Source of the DNA: Nostoc linckia z4 | Lineage (GTDB): Bacteria; Cyanobacteriota; Cyanobacteriia; Cyanobacteriales; Nostocaceae | Assembly: GCF_002608075.1 (NCBI RefSeq) | Contig: NZ_LAHA01000006.1 | Coordinates: 54,354 to 118,353 of the forward strand | Direction: 5' to 3' | Length of the DNA stretch: 64,000 bases | Shown: positions 8,915 through 17,106 of the stretch, one piece after another | Numbering within the stretch: position 1 is the stretch's first letter | How the letters are laid out: each line of letters starts with the position of its first letter | The notes under the pieces: generated by a model | Database searches by the model: none | Told to the model about the DNA's origin: nothing | Seen by the model: only the letters and a program-made list of their open reading frames with translations | Position numbers and translations under genes: made by a program

Positions 8915-9658
8915 ATGAAACAGCTCATCAAGCAATTATTTACCAATAAAAAACATTTCATTCGGCTGATCTTACCAATAGTGACGGTTATTTTGTCAGC
9001 GTCGCTGTTTACCGCACCCGCTTTAGCCACGGGTGTCTATCAAATACCGAATCTGACATCAGGAAATGACACCTGGGTTTTAGATCAAGGTGAAGTCATC
9101 AGTCGTCTGAACGAAGGTAAGATTAGCAGCGCTTTGCAGGATTTGGCAAAGCAAACTGGTAAAGAAGTGAGAATCGTTACCATTCGCCACTTTGACTACG
9201 GCGAAACAGCCGAAAGCTTTACTAAAGAACTGTTTGAAAAATGGTTTCCCACAAAAGAAGCCCAAGCAAATCAAACTTTATTGGTTCTTGATACAGCGAC
9301 CAACAATACCGCTATTATTACTGGCGATGGCGTTAAATCATTGCTCACAGACTCCATTACCGAGAGTGTAGCTAATGAAACTCTAAGTACGCCACTACGT
9401 AAAGGTAATAAATACAACCAAGCCTTTATTGATGCTAGCGATCGCCTCGTCGCCATCCTTTCAGGCAAACCAGATCCAGGGCCTCCCCAAATCGCTGAAA
9501 ATGTTCAGGTAGAAGGTACTTTCAAGGACGCAGAAGAAACTAAAGCTGTCCAAGGTAGTGCTACAGCTTGGGTAATAGGATTATTAATTGCCGCCACCGT
9601 TATTCCAATGGCCACTTACTATATCTACCAAATCAATCAGCCATCATCTGATGGGTAA
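8915..9658 (+). CDS. psb32: TPM-domain protein, Psb32-like
   Basis: 247-aa membrane-anchored protein. It starts with a positively charged leader and a hydrophobic stretch (about 16-36), continues with a TPM domain (roughly 45-190, including a VLDQGEVISRLNEGKI-like helix, VRIVTIRHFDYGE and the LLVLDTATNNTAIITGDGV strand region), and ends with a second hydrophobic helix near 218-237. Lumenal TPM proteins of this layout (Psb32) help protect and repair photosystem II. The symbol is given on layout and motif, not on alignment. ATG 8915 is chosen over a TTG at 8885. The protein is followed by a long repeat tract. Confidence 0.8.
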   Translation: MKQLIKQLFTNKKHFIRLILPIVTVILSASLFTAPALATGVYQIPNLTSGNDTWVLDQGEVISRLNEGKISSALQDLAKQTGKEVRIVTIRHFDYGETAESFTKELFEKWFPTKEAQANQTLLVLDTATNNTAIITGDGVKSLLTDSITESVANETLSTPLRKGNKYNQAFIDASDRLVAILSGKPDPGPPQIAENVQVEGTFKDAEETKAVQGSATAWVIGLLIAATVIPMATYYIYQINQPSSDG

Positions 9659-9663
9659 TGGCA

Positions 9664-10020
9664 AAGTTTGGAGTTTGGAGTTTGGAGTTTGGAGTTTGGA
9701 GTTAAGAGTTTGGAGTTAAAAGTTAAGAGTTAAGAGTTAAGAGTTTGGAGTTTGGAGTTAGGAGTTAGGAGTTTAGAATTTGAAGTTAGCAGTCGTGAAT
9801 TTCTAAGTTTTAACATCTAATTCCTAATTGTTAACTTCTAACTCATAATTCCTTATTTCTCACTCATAACTCTTCCCTTCTCACTAATAACTTCTAATTC
9901 ATAACTTCTAACTCCTCACTCATAACTCCTCACTTCTAACTTCTAACTCCTAACTTCTAACTCCTAACTCCTAACTCTTAACTCATAACTCCTAACTCCT
10001 AACTCCTCACTTTTCACTCT
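9664..10020. repeat. Long STRR tract with complementary halves
   Basis: About 355 bp of heptamer repeats. The left half (9664-9790) is made of GGAGTTT, AGAGTTA and GGAGTTA units; the right half (about 9815-10020) of their complements, CTAACTC and TTCTAACT units. The two halves can pair to form a very long imperfect hairpin. It fills the gap between two convergent genes. Confidence 0.85.
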
Positions 10021-10022
10021 TA

Positions 10023-10412
10023 TTAATCTTGAACATATTCTTGTTCTGTAATTAAAGCGACTTCAGCCCGGACAAATTCTCGGCCTAAATAAGCTGCATG
10101 ATTTAATTGAGTGACTGGGGAAGGCTGAGTTTCTTCAAAGATTTTTACGCAAAGTTCTTTGGCTGTTCTGCCACTAAAAACTGTGGTGTGAGTTCGTTCT
10201 ACCTTTTCTCGTGCAGGAATTACCTTTCCTGTTTCTGGATCGACTGCTAAACCGCGTTCATCAATAACATTTGTAAAATGCTTGGCATAAATTAACTCTG
10301 CGTCTCTATCCAAGTAAATGATGAAATATCCACCGGGATCGAGGTCAATATGACGCTGAGAAAGTCGATCGTCAATTGCTGCTAAATCTTTAACCATTAA
10401 ATCTGTGAGCAT
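10023..10412 (-). CDS. DUF4346 domain protein
   Basis: 129-aa soluble protein matching, from memory of the family, the cyanobacterial DUF4346 proteins: DPGGYFIIYLDRDAELIYAKHF near the start, DPETGKVI in the middle, and a C-terminal HAAYLGREFVRAE(V/L)AL motif. The function is unknown. Related domains occur in dihydropteroate-synthase-like proteins of archaea, so a pterin link is possible but not shown here. ATG 10412 is preferred to an upstream TTG. The stop abuts the STRR tract directly. Confidence 0.8.
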   Translation of the reverse strand: MLTDLMVKDLAAIDDRLSQRHIDLDPGGYFIIYLDRDAELIYAKHFTNVIDERGLAVDPETGKVIPAREKVERTHTTVFSGRTAKELCVKIFEETQPSPVTQLNHAAYLGREFVRAEVALITEQEYVQD

Positions 10413-10578
10413 TATCAAAGGCAAATTTTTTCTTAAGAGTTTTTACACTCTATCTCAAGTGTAATTCTTTGTTTACCCTCTGAGTTGTAAATGGGGAGTA
10501 GGGAATAGGGAAGAATAAACTATTGGGCTTTTAAATTGCATGGTTACCTGTTAAGTTAGTTGACTGTTTAGTGTTGAC
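10413..10578. other. Spacer upstream of DUF4346 gene
   Basis: About 166 bp, the left part of a 391-bp gene-free gap, with TTGACT units near 10558-10578. The rest of the gap is the family C repeat copy 2 and further TTGACT/GTCAAC repeats. Confidence 0.35.
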
Positions 10579-10732
10579 TAGACTTCTTGCATAAGTCGGG
10601 AAAAGGGGAAGGTGGGGCCCCCTCTGGGGATAAGGGGCAGGGGGAAAGGGTAAAGGTTTTGTATTGTCCCCTTCCCCTTTAACCTTTTCCCTTTTCCCAA
10701 CTCTTGCAAAAAACACTTTTGCAAGAGGTCTA
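10579..10732 (+). repeat. Dispersed TIR repeat, family C copy 2
   Basis: 154 bp starting TAGACTTCTTGCATAAGTC and ending ACTTTTGCAAGAGGTCTA, giving an imperfect terminal inverted repeat of about 18 bp. The interior has GGGGCCCCCTCTGGGG followed by purine-rich and pyrimidine-rich tracts, shared with copy 1 at 8403. Confidence 0.75.
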
Positions 10733-10803
10733 CTGTTTACGGTTAACTGTCAACCATCAACAATCAACATCAAAAAAATTCCCATATACTGAGTTTTCGA
10801 TGT

Positions 10804-11988
10804 TTAGGAATCTCCACGATTACTAAATGGCAACTCTGCATTAATCGCCTCAATCTCCTGTTGTTCGAGTTGATTTACTTCTTTAATATAGGGGCGGAGA
10901 ATTTGTCCTAAACGATTATTGTAAAAGCGGTGCAGACTGTGATTGGGCATGGCGGGGAAGCCACGCCGTTTTTTATGGCGTCCACCAGCGCCAGGGTCAA
11001 AAATTTGGATGTTGTTAGCGATCGCCCACTCAATCGGTGCATAATAACAAGCATCAAAATGCAGACAATCTATTTCTTGAAAACTTCCCCAATACCTGCC
11101 ATAGAGTTTGTCTTCTTTAAACAAACAAAAGGACATTCCTAAAGGATAAGAATTATCTTCTTCGCTATATGCGGCAAAAAACAAAACTCGATGGCGATAA
11201 TCAGTCTCTAGTTGTTCAAAAAACCTCTGTGTCAGGTATTTGCTACCCCACCAGCCAAATTTATCACAGGTGTCTGTATAAAACTCATACATCAAACGAA
11301 AGCAAGATGAAGGAATGCGATCCCCAGTTAATGGTTGCAATCGTAAACCTGCTTTTTCCACAGCTTTCCGTTCGCGTTTGATATTGCGACGTTGATTAGC
11401 ATTAAATACTTGCAAATAGTCATCAAAAGTTTTAAAACCAGAATTTTCCCAAATGAAGCTGTGGTGCAACCAACTCGTAAAACCATGCCGTTCTAACATC
11501 GGCCGCCATTGGGGATCGACAAAGAGAAAATGACAACCAGAGATGCGATTTTTAGCGCAGAAAGTGTCAATTTCATGCACAATTATCGCTGTAATTTCTT
11601 CTTCATCTTCTCCTGGGGCAATTAAAAACCGATAACCCTCAGCGGGGGTAAATGGTGTCATTCCCAGCAGTTTGGGATAATAGCGTATGCCAATGCGATC
11701 GCTTAACTCTGCCCATTGATGATCGAAGACAAACTCACCAGAACTATGTCCTTTGAGATAAAGAGGGGCCGCAGCAATCAGTGTTCTGTCTCGCCACAAC
11801 GTCAAATGATTGGGCAACCAACCAGTTTTAGGTGTAGCACTGTGGGAAGTTTCAAGATTATTCAGCCACTCCCACTCTAAAAATGGTGTTTTGAGTGGTA
11901 CAGCCAAAGCATTCCAGGCATCTTGCGGTACTTCGGCGATTTTGTCCGTCCAAAGAACAGAATAGCGGGGTTTGAGTTGTTCCACCAT
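10804..11988 (-). CDS. DUF482/GNAT-type acyltransferase (peptidogalycan biosynthesis-like)
   Basis: 394-aa soluble protein resembling the DUF482 (FemAB/GNAT-like) family often labelled peptidogalycan biosynthesis protein. Recognisable blocks are TPFLEWEWLNNLE near residue 35, NANQRRNIKRERKAVEKAG near 220, FYTDTCDKFGWWGSKYLT, LYGRYWGSFQEIDCLHFDACYY-type core near 320, and the C-terminal FDPGAGGRHKKRRGF motif. It probably transfers an aminoacyl or acyl group, but the substrate is unknown. The start is set at ATG 11988: the 51 codons upstream are translated GGGCATT/CATCTCC repeats. Confidence 0.8.
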   Translation of the reverse strand: MVEQLKPRYSVLWTDKIAEVPQDAWNALAVPLKTPFLEWEWLNNLETSHSATPKTGWLPNHLTLWRDRTLIAAAPLYLKGHSSGEFVFDHQWAELSDRIGIRYYPKLLGMTPFTPAEGYRFLIAPGEDEEEITAIIVHEIDTFCAKNRISGCHFLFVDPQWRPMLERHGFTSWLHHSFIWENSGFKTFDDYLQVFNANQRRNIKRERKAVEKAGLRLQPLTGDRIPSSCFRLMYEFYTDTCDKFGWWGSKYLTQRFFEQLETDYRHRVLFFAAYSEEDNSYPLGMSFCLFKEDKLYGRYWGSFQEIDCLHFDACYYAPIEWAIANNIQIFDPGAGGRHKKRRGFPAMPNHSLHRFYNNRLGQILRPYIKEVNQLEQQEIEAINAELPFSNRGDS

Positions 11989-12004
11989 TGTGTCAGTTGT
12001 TAAG

Positions 12005-12160
12005 AGAGTAGGGCATGGGGCATTGGGTATGGGGCATTGGGTATGAGAAGAGGACAAGGGAAGGGGGACAAGGAGGACAAGGTAGCAATCTTTGTCCCTT
12101 GTCTCCCCGATCTCCCCATCTCCCCATACCCCATGCCCCATTCCCCATACCCAATTCCTT
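12005..12160. repeat. GGGCATT / CTCCCCAT repeat tract
   Basis: About 155 bp of GGGCATTGGGTATGG units, then GACAAGG units, then complementary CTCCCCATCTCC and CCCCATGCCCC units, between the acyltransferase and the RibD-like gene. It is self-complementary in part. Confidence 0.75.
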
Positions 12161-12182
12161 AATTAGCCTAATCTAAGAAAGC

Positions 12183-13004
12183 TCATCGTTGCAGGCGATA
12201 GTGCAAAAATACTTCTTGCTCGACTGTATTAACTTCTATAAGCTGCAATTTGGGAGCTAAATCAGATAAAAATCCTTGTCCGTCTACCGGTGTGGGTGCG
12301 TCAGTACCGCCTAAAATCAATGGACAAACAGTCAACCATAATTCATCGATTAAATCTAATTGCAGTAAGGAAGCTACCAATTGACCGCCACCTAAAACCA
12401 CTAAGCGTGTTATATGTAGAGTGGCTAGATGCTTCAAAGCTGTGGAAATATCAATTTCTCCCGTTGGTGTTTCAAAAACCAGAATCCGCTCAAATTTTGG
12501 AGTATACTCCTTTGCTGAGGTTTGGGAGATGCCATTTTGCCGTGGTTTTGAGAGTTCTTGTAAGTGCCACCCTTCTGGGGAACCAGTGCCATTTTCCTCT
12601 TTCTTCAGTTCAGGCAAGTGGTCTGTAAGTGTATTTTCGCATTGATTCCAGGAAGCTGCTCCCGCCATCGTCGTCAATAACCAGCGTTGAACTGGTTGCT
12701 TAAAAAAGCTAATTTCCGGATTGAGGTTTCCAGAATGTGTAATCACTATATGAATTGGCTGGAGGGGTTTAACCCCTTGTGCCCGACATTGCAATAAGTT
12801 CGGATCTGATATTGTAAGTGTTGTTCCGTAGGCACTTAGAGTACCAGCACCGAATAAAACGGCATCAGAGGCAGCGATTTGTTTTTCTAAGTGCGCTTTA
12901 TCAGCCCTTGAACCAAACCGAGCAGGCGATCGCCTATAATCTGCTATCTTGCCATCTGCACTCATCGCTAAAACAACTGTAGTATGAGGACGATGTTGCA
13001 GCAT
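12183..13004 (-). CDS. RibD C-terminal-domain reductase
   Basis: 273-aa dihydrofolate-reductase-fold protein of the RibD C-terminal family. It has VVLAMSADGKIADY at 10-23, the ASDAVLFGAGTLSAYG block near 45-60, LVVLGGGQLVASLLQLDLIDEL near 200-221 and CPLILGGTDAPTP at the end. Such stand-alone domains are NADPH-dependent reductases, in riboflavin synthesis or of unknown substrate. A deaminase domain is absent. Residues about 137-160 are low-complexity and look like translated repeat DNA inserted in frame, flanked by 9-bp direct repeats. The length without that insert fits the family. Confidence 0.82.
   Translation of the reverse strand: MLQHRPHTTVVLAMSADGKIADYRRSPARFGSRADKAHLEKQIAASDAVLFGAGTLSAYGTTLTISDPNLLQCRAQGVKPLQPIHIVITHSGNLNPEISFFKQPVQRWLLTTMAGAASWNQCENTLTDHLPELKKEENGTGSPEGWHLQELSKPRQNGISQTSAKEYTPKFERILVFETPTGEIDISTALKHLATLHITRLVVLGGGQLVASLLQLDLIDELWLTVCPLILGGTDAPTPVDGQGFLSDLAPKLQLIEVNTVEQEVFLHYRLQR
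12530..12595. repeat. Probable in-frame repeat insertion in the RibD-like gene
   Basis: TGCCATTTT occurs at 12530-12538 and again at 12587-12595, 57 bp apart. The DNA between carries an imperfect inverted repeat (AAGTGCCACCCTTCTGGGG with CCAGTGCC). The spacing is a multiple of three, so the reading frame is preserved. Confidence 0.55.
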
Positions 13005-13434
13005 TCAATTACTTTCACAATTTTCGTGTTTTGCTTTAAAGTGTGTAGGTGGAAAAAAATTCCTCCCTACAAACTACTATTTCACTATTTAAACCGCGTC
13101 TACTTTGAAACCCTGAATTTTTTTCAAAATCAAGTTTTATCTCCCAATTGTAGACTCTTTCTCGTTCTTGGTTTCCCGTTCGCTGTTCACTTTTGAAAAA
13201 CTCCTCTTCTCAACTTGAATGAAGTTTAACTACTGTATTCATATGCAACATAAATCGTTTTTAAATCCACCGTATATAACTTTTGGTATACTAGGTTTCT
13301 TTTTCAACTATAACAATTTGTTATTTTTAAACATTGAAAATAAAGTTATGATAACATGATGAAATGTCTCATTTAGCCGATCTAAGTTGCATATCTTTGC
13401 TTTTACGGTTTGCAGATGCAAAGTGAGACAGTCG
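13005..13434. other. Divergent AT-rich intergenic region
   Basis: 430 bp between the divergent RibD-like and histidine-kinase genes, strongly AT-rich around 13200-13370. No repeat family or RNA gene was recognised. It should contain both promoters. Confidence 0.35.
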
Positions 13435-15576
13435 ATGACTAATTCCCGCCAATCATCCTTTCGCCGAATTTTAGTAACGAGAATATTGCTTTTATTCGTC
13501 CCAGTTTTGCTTGTAGGTGAAATTGTGGCTTTGAATAAAGCACGTACTAGCCTATTGGCAACTGCCCGTCAGAATTTAACAGAAAGCGCTATTAGTAAAG
13601 CTGAGAAAACTGTAGATGCCATCACTCTATTAAAAGCGCATTTGCTCAGTGTCAGTAAAACCACAGTAATTCCCTCAAACTTGCCCATAAATGAAGAGGA
13701 AGAAATTCTCAAGCAACTAAGGCAACGACTCCCAGCAAGTATTGAGTGCGTCCAATTAACAGAAGTCGTCAATCAGAAAATAATTGCCAGTGATTGCGGC
13801 GATGAAGTAATTGGAGAATTAAAATTTCCTTTGCCTAATGACGGAGTTGATGTTAAAGCAGTCTTTCCGCCAAAATCAGGAATGACTGGTAAAAGAAACA
13901 GTCAAAATCAGCTGCAATTAGTCTTATCTGCACCAGTTAGCGATCGCCGAACAAATTTAGTTTACAGTTTAAGTATTAAATCAAGACTCTATCAACAAAC
14001 CAAAAATCGGCCGGGATCGCTTACAGGTGCAATGGTAGTGATTGCCGAAGATGGTACAATTTTGGCGCATCCATTAACAGGTTGGGTAGGAACTAATATC
14101 GAACAGCATTCAAATGCTTCCCAACTCAAAAGCATAATCAAAAATGCAATTGCTGGACGCAACGATTCCATAAATTTATCATTTAAGGAACAAGACAAAG
14201 AACAAGAATTAGTAGCTGGCTATACAGCGATCCCTAATCCACTCAGTCAACAACAACAGCAAAAATGGATAATTTTAGCTGTCACCACAGTTGATAATGC
14301 CCTTTTTGGTTTAGAAGAAATCAAACTCATCCTCATTGTTTTAACAGTTGGTTTAATAGGTGCAAGTTTATTAGCATCTTTATATCTAGCTCCTTACTTG
14401 GCAAGTCCTGTAGAAGAATTACGAGATTACGCTCTCAATATTCACTCTCACCACGCTGCACAACCAGTTCCTCGCAACTTCAAAATCCGAGAATTTGACC
14501 AACTAGCTCAAGCACTAGACCAAATGGTGCAACGGCTAAAAGCTGGGTCAGAAGAACTAGAAACCGCTTGGAAAGAAGCAAAAAGCGCTAACCAAGTTAA
14601 AAGTCAGTTTTTGGCTACAACTTCCCACGAATTGAGAAACCCATTGAATATTATTATTAACTGTATTCGCTTGGTTGCAGATGGTTTATGTGATGACCGA
14701 GAAGAAGAACTAGAGTTTCTCAAACGTGCAGATGAAACAGCAATTCACCTGCTAGGAATTATTAATGATTTACTCGATATTTCTAAAATTGAAGCGGGGA
14801 AACTTTCAGTAGTTACAGCACCTCTTGACTTACGACAATTATTACTAGAGGTGATTAACTTACAATCAGTTAATGTTCAACAAAAAGGCTTGCAATTGAA
14901 ATGTGAGTTAGGTACTGAACCGATACCAATTAACGCAGATGCAGTAAAACTCAAGCAGGTGTTAATTAATGTTATCGGTAACGCCACCAAATTCACTGAC
15001 AGTGGAAGCATTACCATCACTACAGACATTGAATATAGTAATGGTAAATCTCAAGCAGTAGTGTTTGTTAAAGATACAGGTATAGGTATCGATCCCGCAC
15101 AACAGCACAAATTATTTCGCCCCTTTGTAATGGTGAATGGCGTAACCACACGTCAGTATGAAGGTACTGGACTGGGGCTAGCAATTTCACGTAACTTAAT
15201 CGAACTCATGGGAGGTACCATCACTCTTGAAAGTGTGGGACTTCATCAAGGTACAACAGTCAAGATTACCTTACCTTTGATTGATATTTCTCTGTTACCT
15301 ATTTCTCACAAACAAGGAAATGCAGGCGATATTGGATTTTCCTCTGGAAACGAGGGGGTAAAGGTAGGCCGTCAACCTCATCCACAGGAGTCAGAAAGAG
15401 TTGTAGCAGTGGGGAGCAGCAAAACCCAGAAAGTACAGACAAACAAAAATAACTCCCCAAACCTTCAGCAGCTACCTGGTAAAGAGATTTATCAAATTAG
15501 TCTTTCACCCCAGCAAACTATCCTGCTCAGTCTCCCAAAAGGAGGGGTTTATGCAAATGGGACTTCTCAAAGGTGA
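13435..15576 (+). CDS. Membrane sensor histidine kinase
   Basis: 713-aa sensor kinase. Membrane helix 1 (about 14-31) and helix 2 (about 296-318) bracket a periplasmic sensor region of about 260 residues of dCache type (VVIAEDGTILAHPLTGWVGTNI near 201-222). A HAMP-like linker (about 320-372) follows, then a HisKA domain with SHELRNPLN (phospho-His 398), and an HATPase_c domain with the N-box INVIGNATKFT (511-521), G1 DTGIGID (547-553) and G2 GTGLGLAIS (577-585). About 95 low-complexity residues follow the ATPase with no receiver domain. No response regulator gene is adjacent. ATG 13435 is preferred over a TTG-type start 48 bases upstream. Confidence 0.9.
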   Translation: MTNSRQSSFRRILVTRILLLFVPVLLVGEIVALNKARTSLLATARQNLTESAISKAEKTVDAITLLKAHLLSVSKTTVIPSNLPINEEEEILKQLRQRLPASIECVQLTEVVNQKIIASDCGDEVIGELKFPLPNDGVDVKAVFPPKSGMTGKRNSQNQLQLVLSAPVSDRRTNLVYSLSIKSRLYQQTKNRPGSLTGAMVVIAEDGTILAHPLTGWVGTNIEQHSNASQLKSIIKNAIAGRNDSINLSFKEQDKEQELVAGYTAIPNPLSQQQQQKWIILAVTTVDNALFGLEEIKLILIVLTVGLIGASLLASLYLAPYLASPVEELRDYALNIHSHHAAQPVPRNFKIREFDQLAQALDQMVQRLKAGSEELETAWKEAKSANQVKSQFLATTSHELRNPLNIIINCIRLVADGLCDDREEELEFLKRADETAIHLLGIINDLLDISKIEAGKLSVVTAPLDLRQLLLEVINLQSVNVQQKGLQLKCELGTEPIPINADAVKLKQVLINVIGNATKFTDSGSITITTDIEYSNGKSQAVVFVKDTGIGIDPAQQHKLFRPFVMVNGVTTRQYEGTGLGLAISRNLIELMGGTITLESVGLHQGTTVKITLPLIDISLLPISHKQGNAGDIGFSSGNEGVKVGRQPHPQESERVVAVGSSKTQKVQTNKNNSPNLQQLPGKEIYQISLSPQQTILLSLPKGGVYANGTSQR

Positions 15577-15682
15577 GACAATTTTAGATTTTGGATACTT
15601 CGACAGGCTCAGTACAAGTTTTGGATTTTGGATTTGTTTGGCCCTATCTGCTGGCGTTAGGCTATTTAGTCATTCTCCTTGG

Positions 15683-16936
15683 CTATTGGTTGAGAAAAAC
15701 AACTTTACCGTCTTCTTTAAGAGATACCGTCAAAGCTGCAAGGATTTCTACTAACTGCGTCCCGACCCAGCCAGAAGAAATTTCTGAGGGGGTATTGTTA
15801 AGAATAGAGACAACAAAGCGATCGCAAACCCGTTGTAAAGGTTCTCCTGGTTCTAATTCCAGCATCACCTGACTTTGATTCACAGGAATAAATTGGTTAC
15901 CTTGTTGTTCAAACTCCCCATGTAGCAGGGTTAGAGGTGAAGATAGTGACAATTCATCAAAAATTAAACTACCACGACTGCCTACAATCCCCAATCGTCG
16001 CTGCTTATCGGGATTGAGCCAGCACAAGTGAATATAAGCTTGAAAGTTATCTGGGTATGTCAGTGTTATCCATACTAAGTCAGCTAGTCCTTGGGACGGA
16101 GACACGGAGACACCGAGAGAAGTCACAGCCCCGGCTTGGGACGGAGACACGGAGACACGGGGACGCGGTGAGGAAGTTGGAGTATTCTCTACCAGACGCT
16201 GCGCGTTCGCGAAGCGTTCCGCAGGAAAGGCGGTTTCCGTCGAGTCCAAACTTCCGAACTCGAAGGGGGACGCACAGAGTAATTTTTCTGTGTCCCCGCT
16301 TCTCCCACTGTCCGCGTCTTCCCCCACTGCTCCCTGTAGCCATACCATACCCTTTGCCTGTACTTTCACAGGGGATTGACCCAACCAAGTGTTAAAAATA
16401 GCAATATCGTGAATCGCTAAGTCCCATAAAGCATCAACATCTTGGCGCACAGGGCCTAAATGGGTGCGGGTAGCGTAGCCATAGCGCAAATCCCCTAATT
16501 TACCGGCTTGAACTACAGTTTGTCCCCGCTCAACTGCTGGGTGGAATAAATAGGTGTGGTCAACCATCAGTATTAAATTATGCTGCTCTGCTAACTGGCA
16601 AAGCTCCCGGCATTCTGCTGGGTCGAGAGTTAGGGGTTTTTCTGCCAAAACATGGTATCCCTGTTGCAGAGCGTCTTGAATTAAAGCATAGTGAGTGCTA
16701 GCTGGAGTAGCGATCGCCACTGCTGTCAGCCCTGGCACTTGCTTCAAATCCTGCCATTGTGTTGTTAATATTACATCCTCATTTAAATTAAACTGCTGTT
16801 TTACCCCTGTCAATCTTTCTGGATGCGGGTCTACCACAGCAATCACACTGACGGATGGATGTGCTAAAAAATTTCGTAATAAATGCACACCCCAACGCCC
16901 AACTCCGATAACAGCGATTTTAATTTGATTTGTCAT
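15683..16936 (-). CDS. Gfo/Idh/MocA oxidoreductase with in-frame repeat insert
   Basis: 417-aa NAD(P)-dependent oxidoreductase. The Rossmann fingerprint IAVIGVGRWGVHLLRNF lies at 7-23; AIATPASTHY and HVLAEKPL (the family EKP motif, about 99-101) and the WDLAIHDIAIF region with the catalytic-type His (about 171-181) follow. Homologues act on nucleotide-sugar or inositol-type substrates; the substrate here is unknown. Residues about 203-284 are Ser/Pro/Arg-rich translated repeat DNA inserted into the second domain without breaking the frame. Without them the length would be about 335, normal for the family. Whether the enzyme tolerates the insert is unknown. Confidence 0.86.
   Translation of the reverse strand: MTNQIKIAVIGVGRWGVHLLRNFLAHPSVSVIAVVDPHPERLTGVKQQFNLNEDVILTTQWQDLKQVPGLTAVAIATPASTHYALIQDALQQGYHVLAEKPLTLDPAECRELCQLAEQHNLILMVDHTYLFHPAVERGQTVVQAGKLGDLRYGYATRTHLGPVRQDVDALWDLAIHDIAIFNTWLGQSPVKVQAKGMVWLQGAVGEDADSGRSGDTEKLLCASPFEFGSLDSTETAFPAERFANAQRLVENTPTSSPRPRVSVSPSQAGAVTSLGVSVSPSQGLADLVWITLTYPDNFQAYIHLCWLNPDKQRRLGIVGSRGSLIFDELSLSSPLTLLHGEFEQQGNQFIPVNQSQVMLELEPGEPLQRVCDRFVVSILNNTPSEISSGWVGTQLVEILAALTVSLKEDGKVVFLNQ
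16085..16330. repeat. Repeat DNA inserted in frame in the oxidoreductase gene
   Basis: About 245 bp. At both ends it holds GGGACGGAGACACGGAGACAC-type units (two copies near 16092 and 16138); in the centre a palindromic piece (GACGCTGCGCGTTCGCGAAGCG, near 16196-16217) typical of dispersed Nostoc repeats. On the minus strand it encodes residues about 203-284 of the oxidoreductase with no stop codon. Confidence 0.8.
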
Positions 16937-16979
16937 TTTTTATTTAGTCATTAGTTATTAGTCATTGGGTGTGGGGGAT

Positions 16980-17070
16980 GTTGACTGTTGACTGATGACC
17001 AGGGACACTCAGAGTTATTATTCTTCCATGCCCCATGCCCCATGCCCCATGCCCCATGCCCAATAACAAC
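16980..17070. repeat. CCCCATG repeat tract
   Basis: Between the oxidoreductase and rnc: TTGACTG units followed by about five CCCCATG heptamers (about 17026-17062). Confidence 0.7.
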
Positions 17071-17106
17071 CATCTGAATTATTAATTTAATTCAAATCTT
17101 TTGAGT

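Noticed and set aside
16080..16388. Open frames on both strands within the repeat insert of the oxidoreductase
   Set aside because: They are translations of GACACGG-type repeats; the real reading frame is that of the oxidoreductase.
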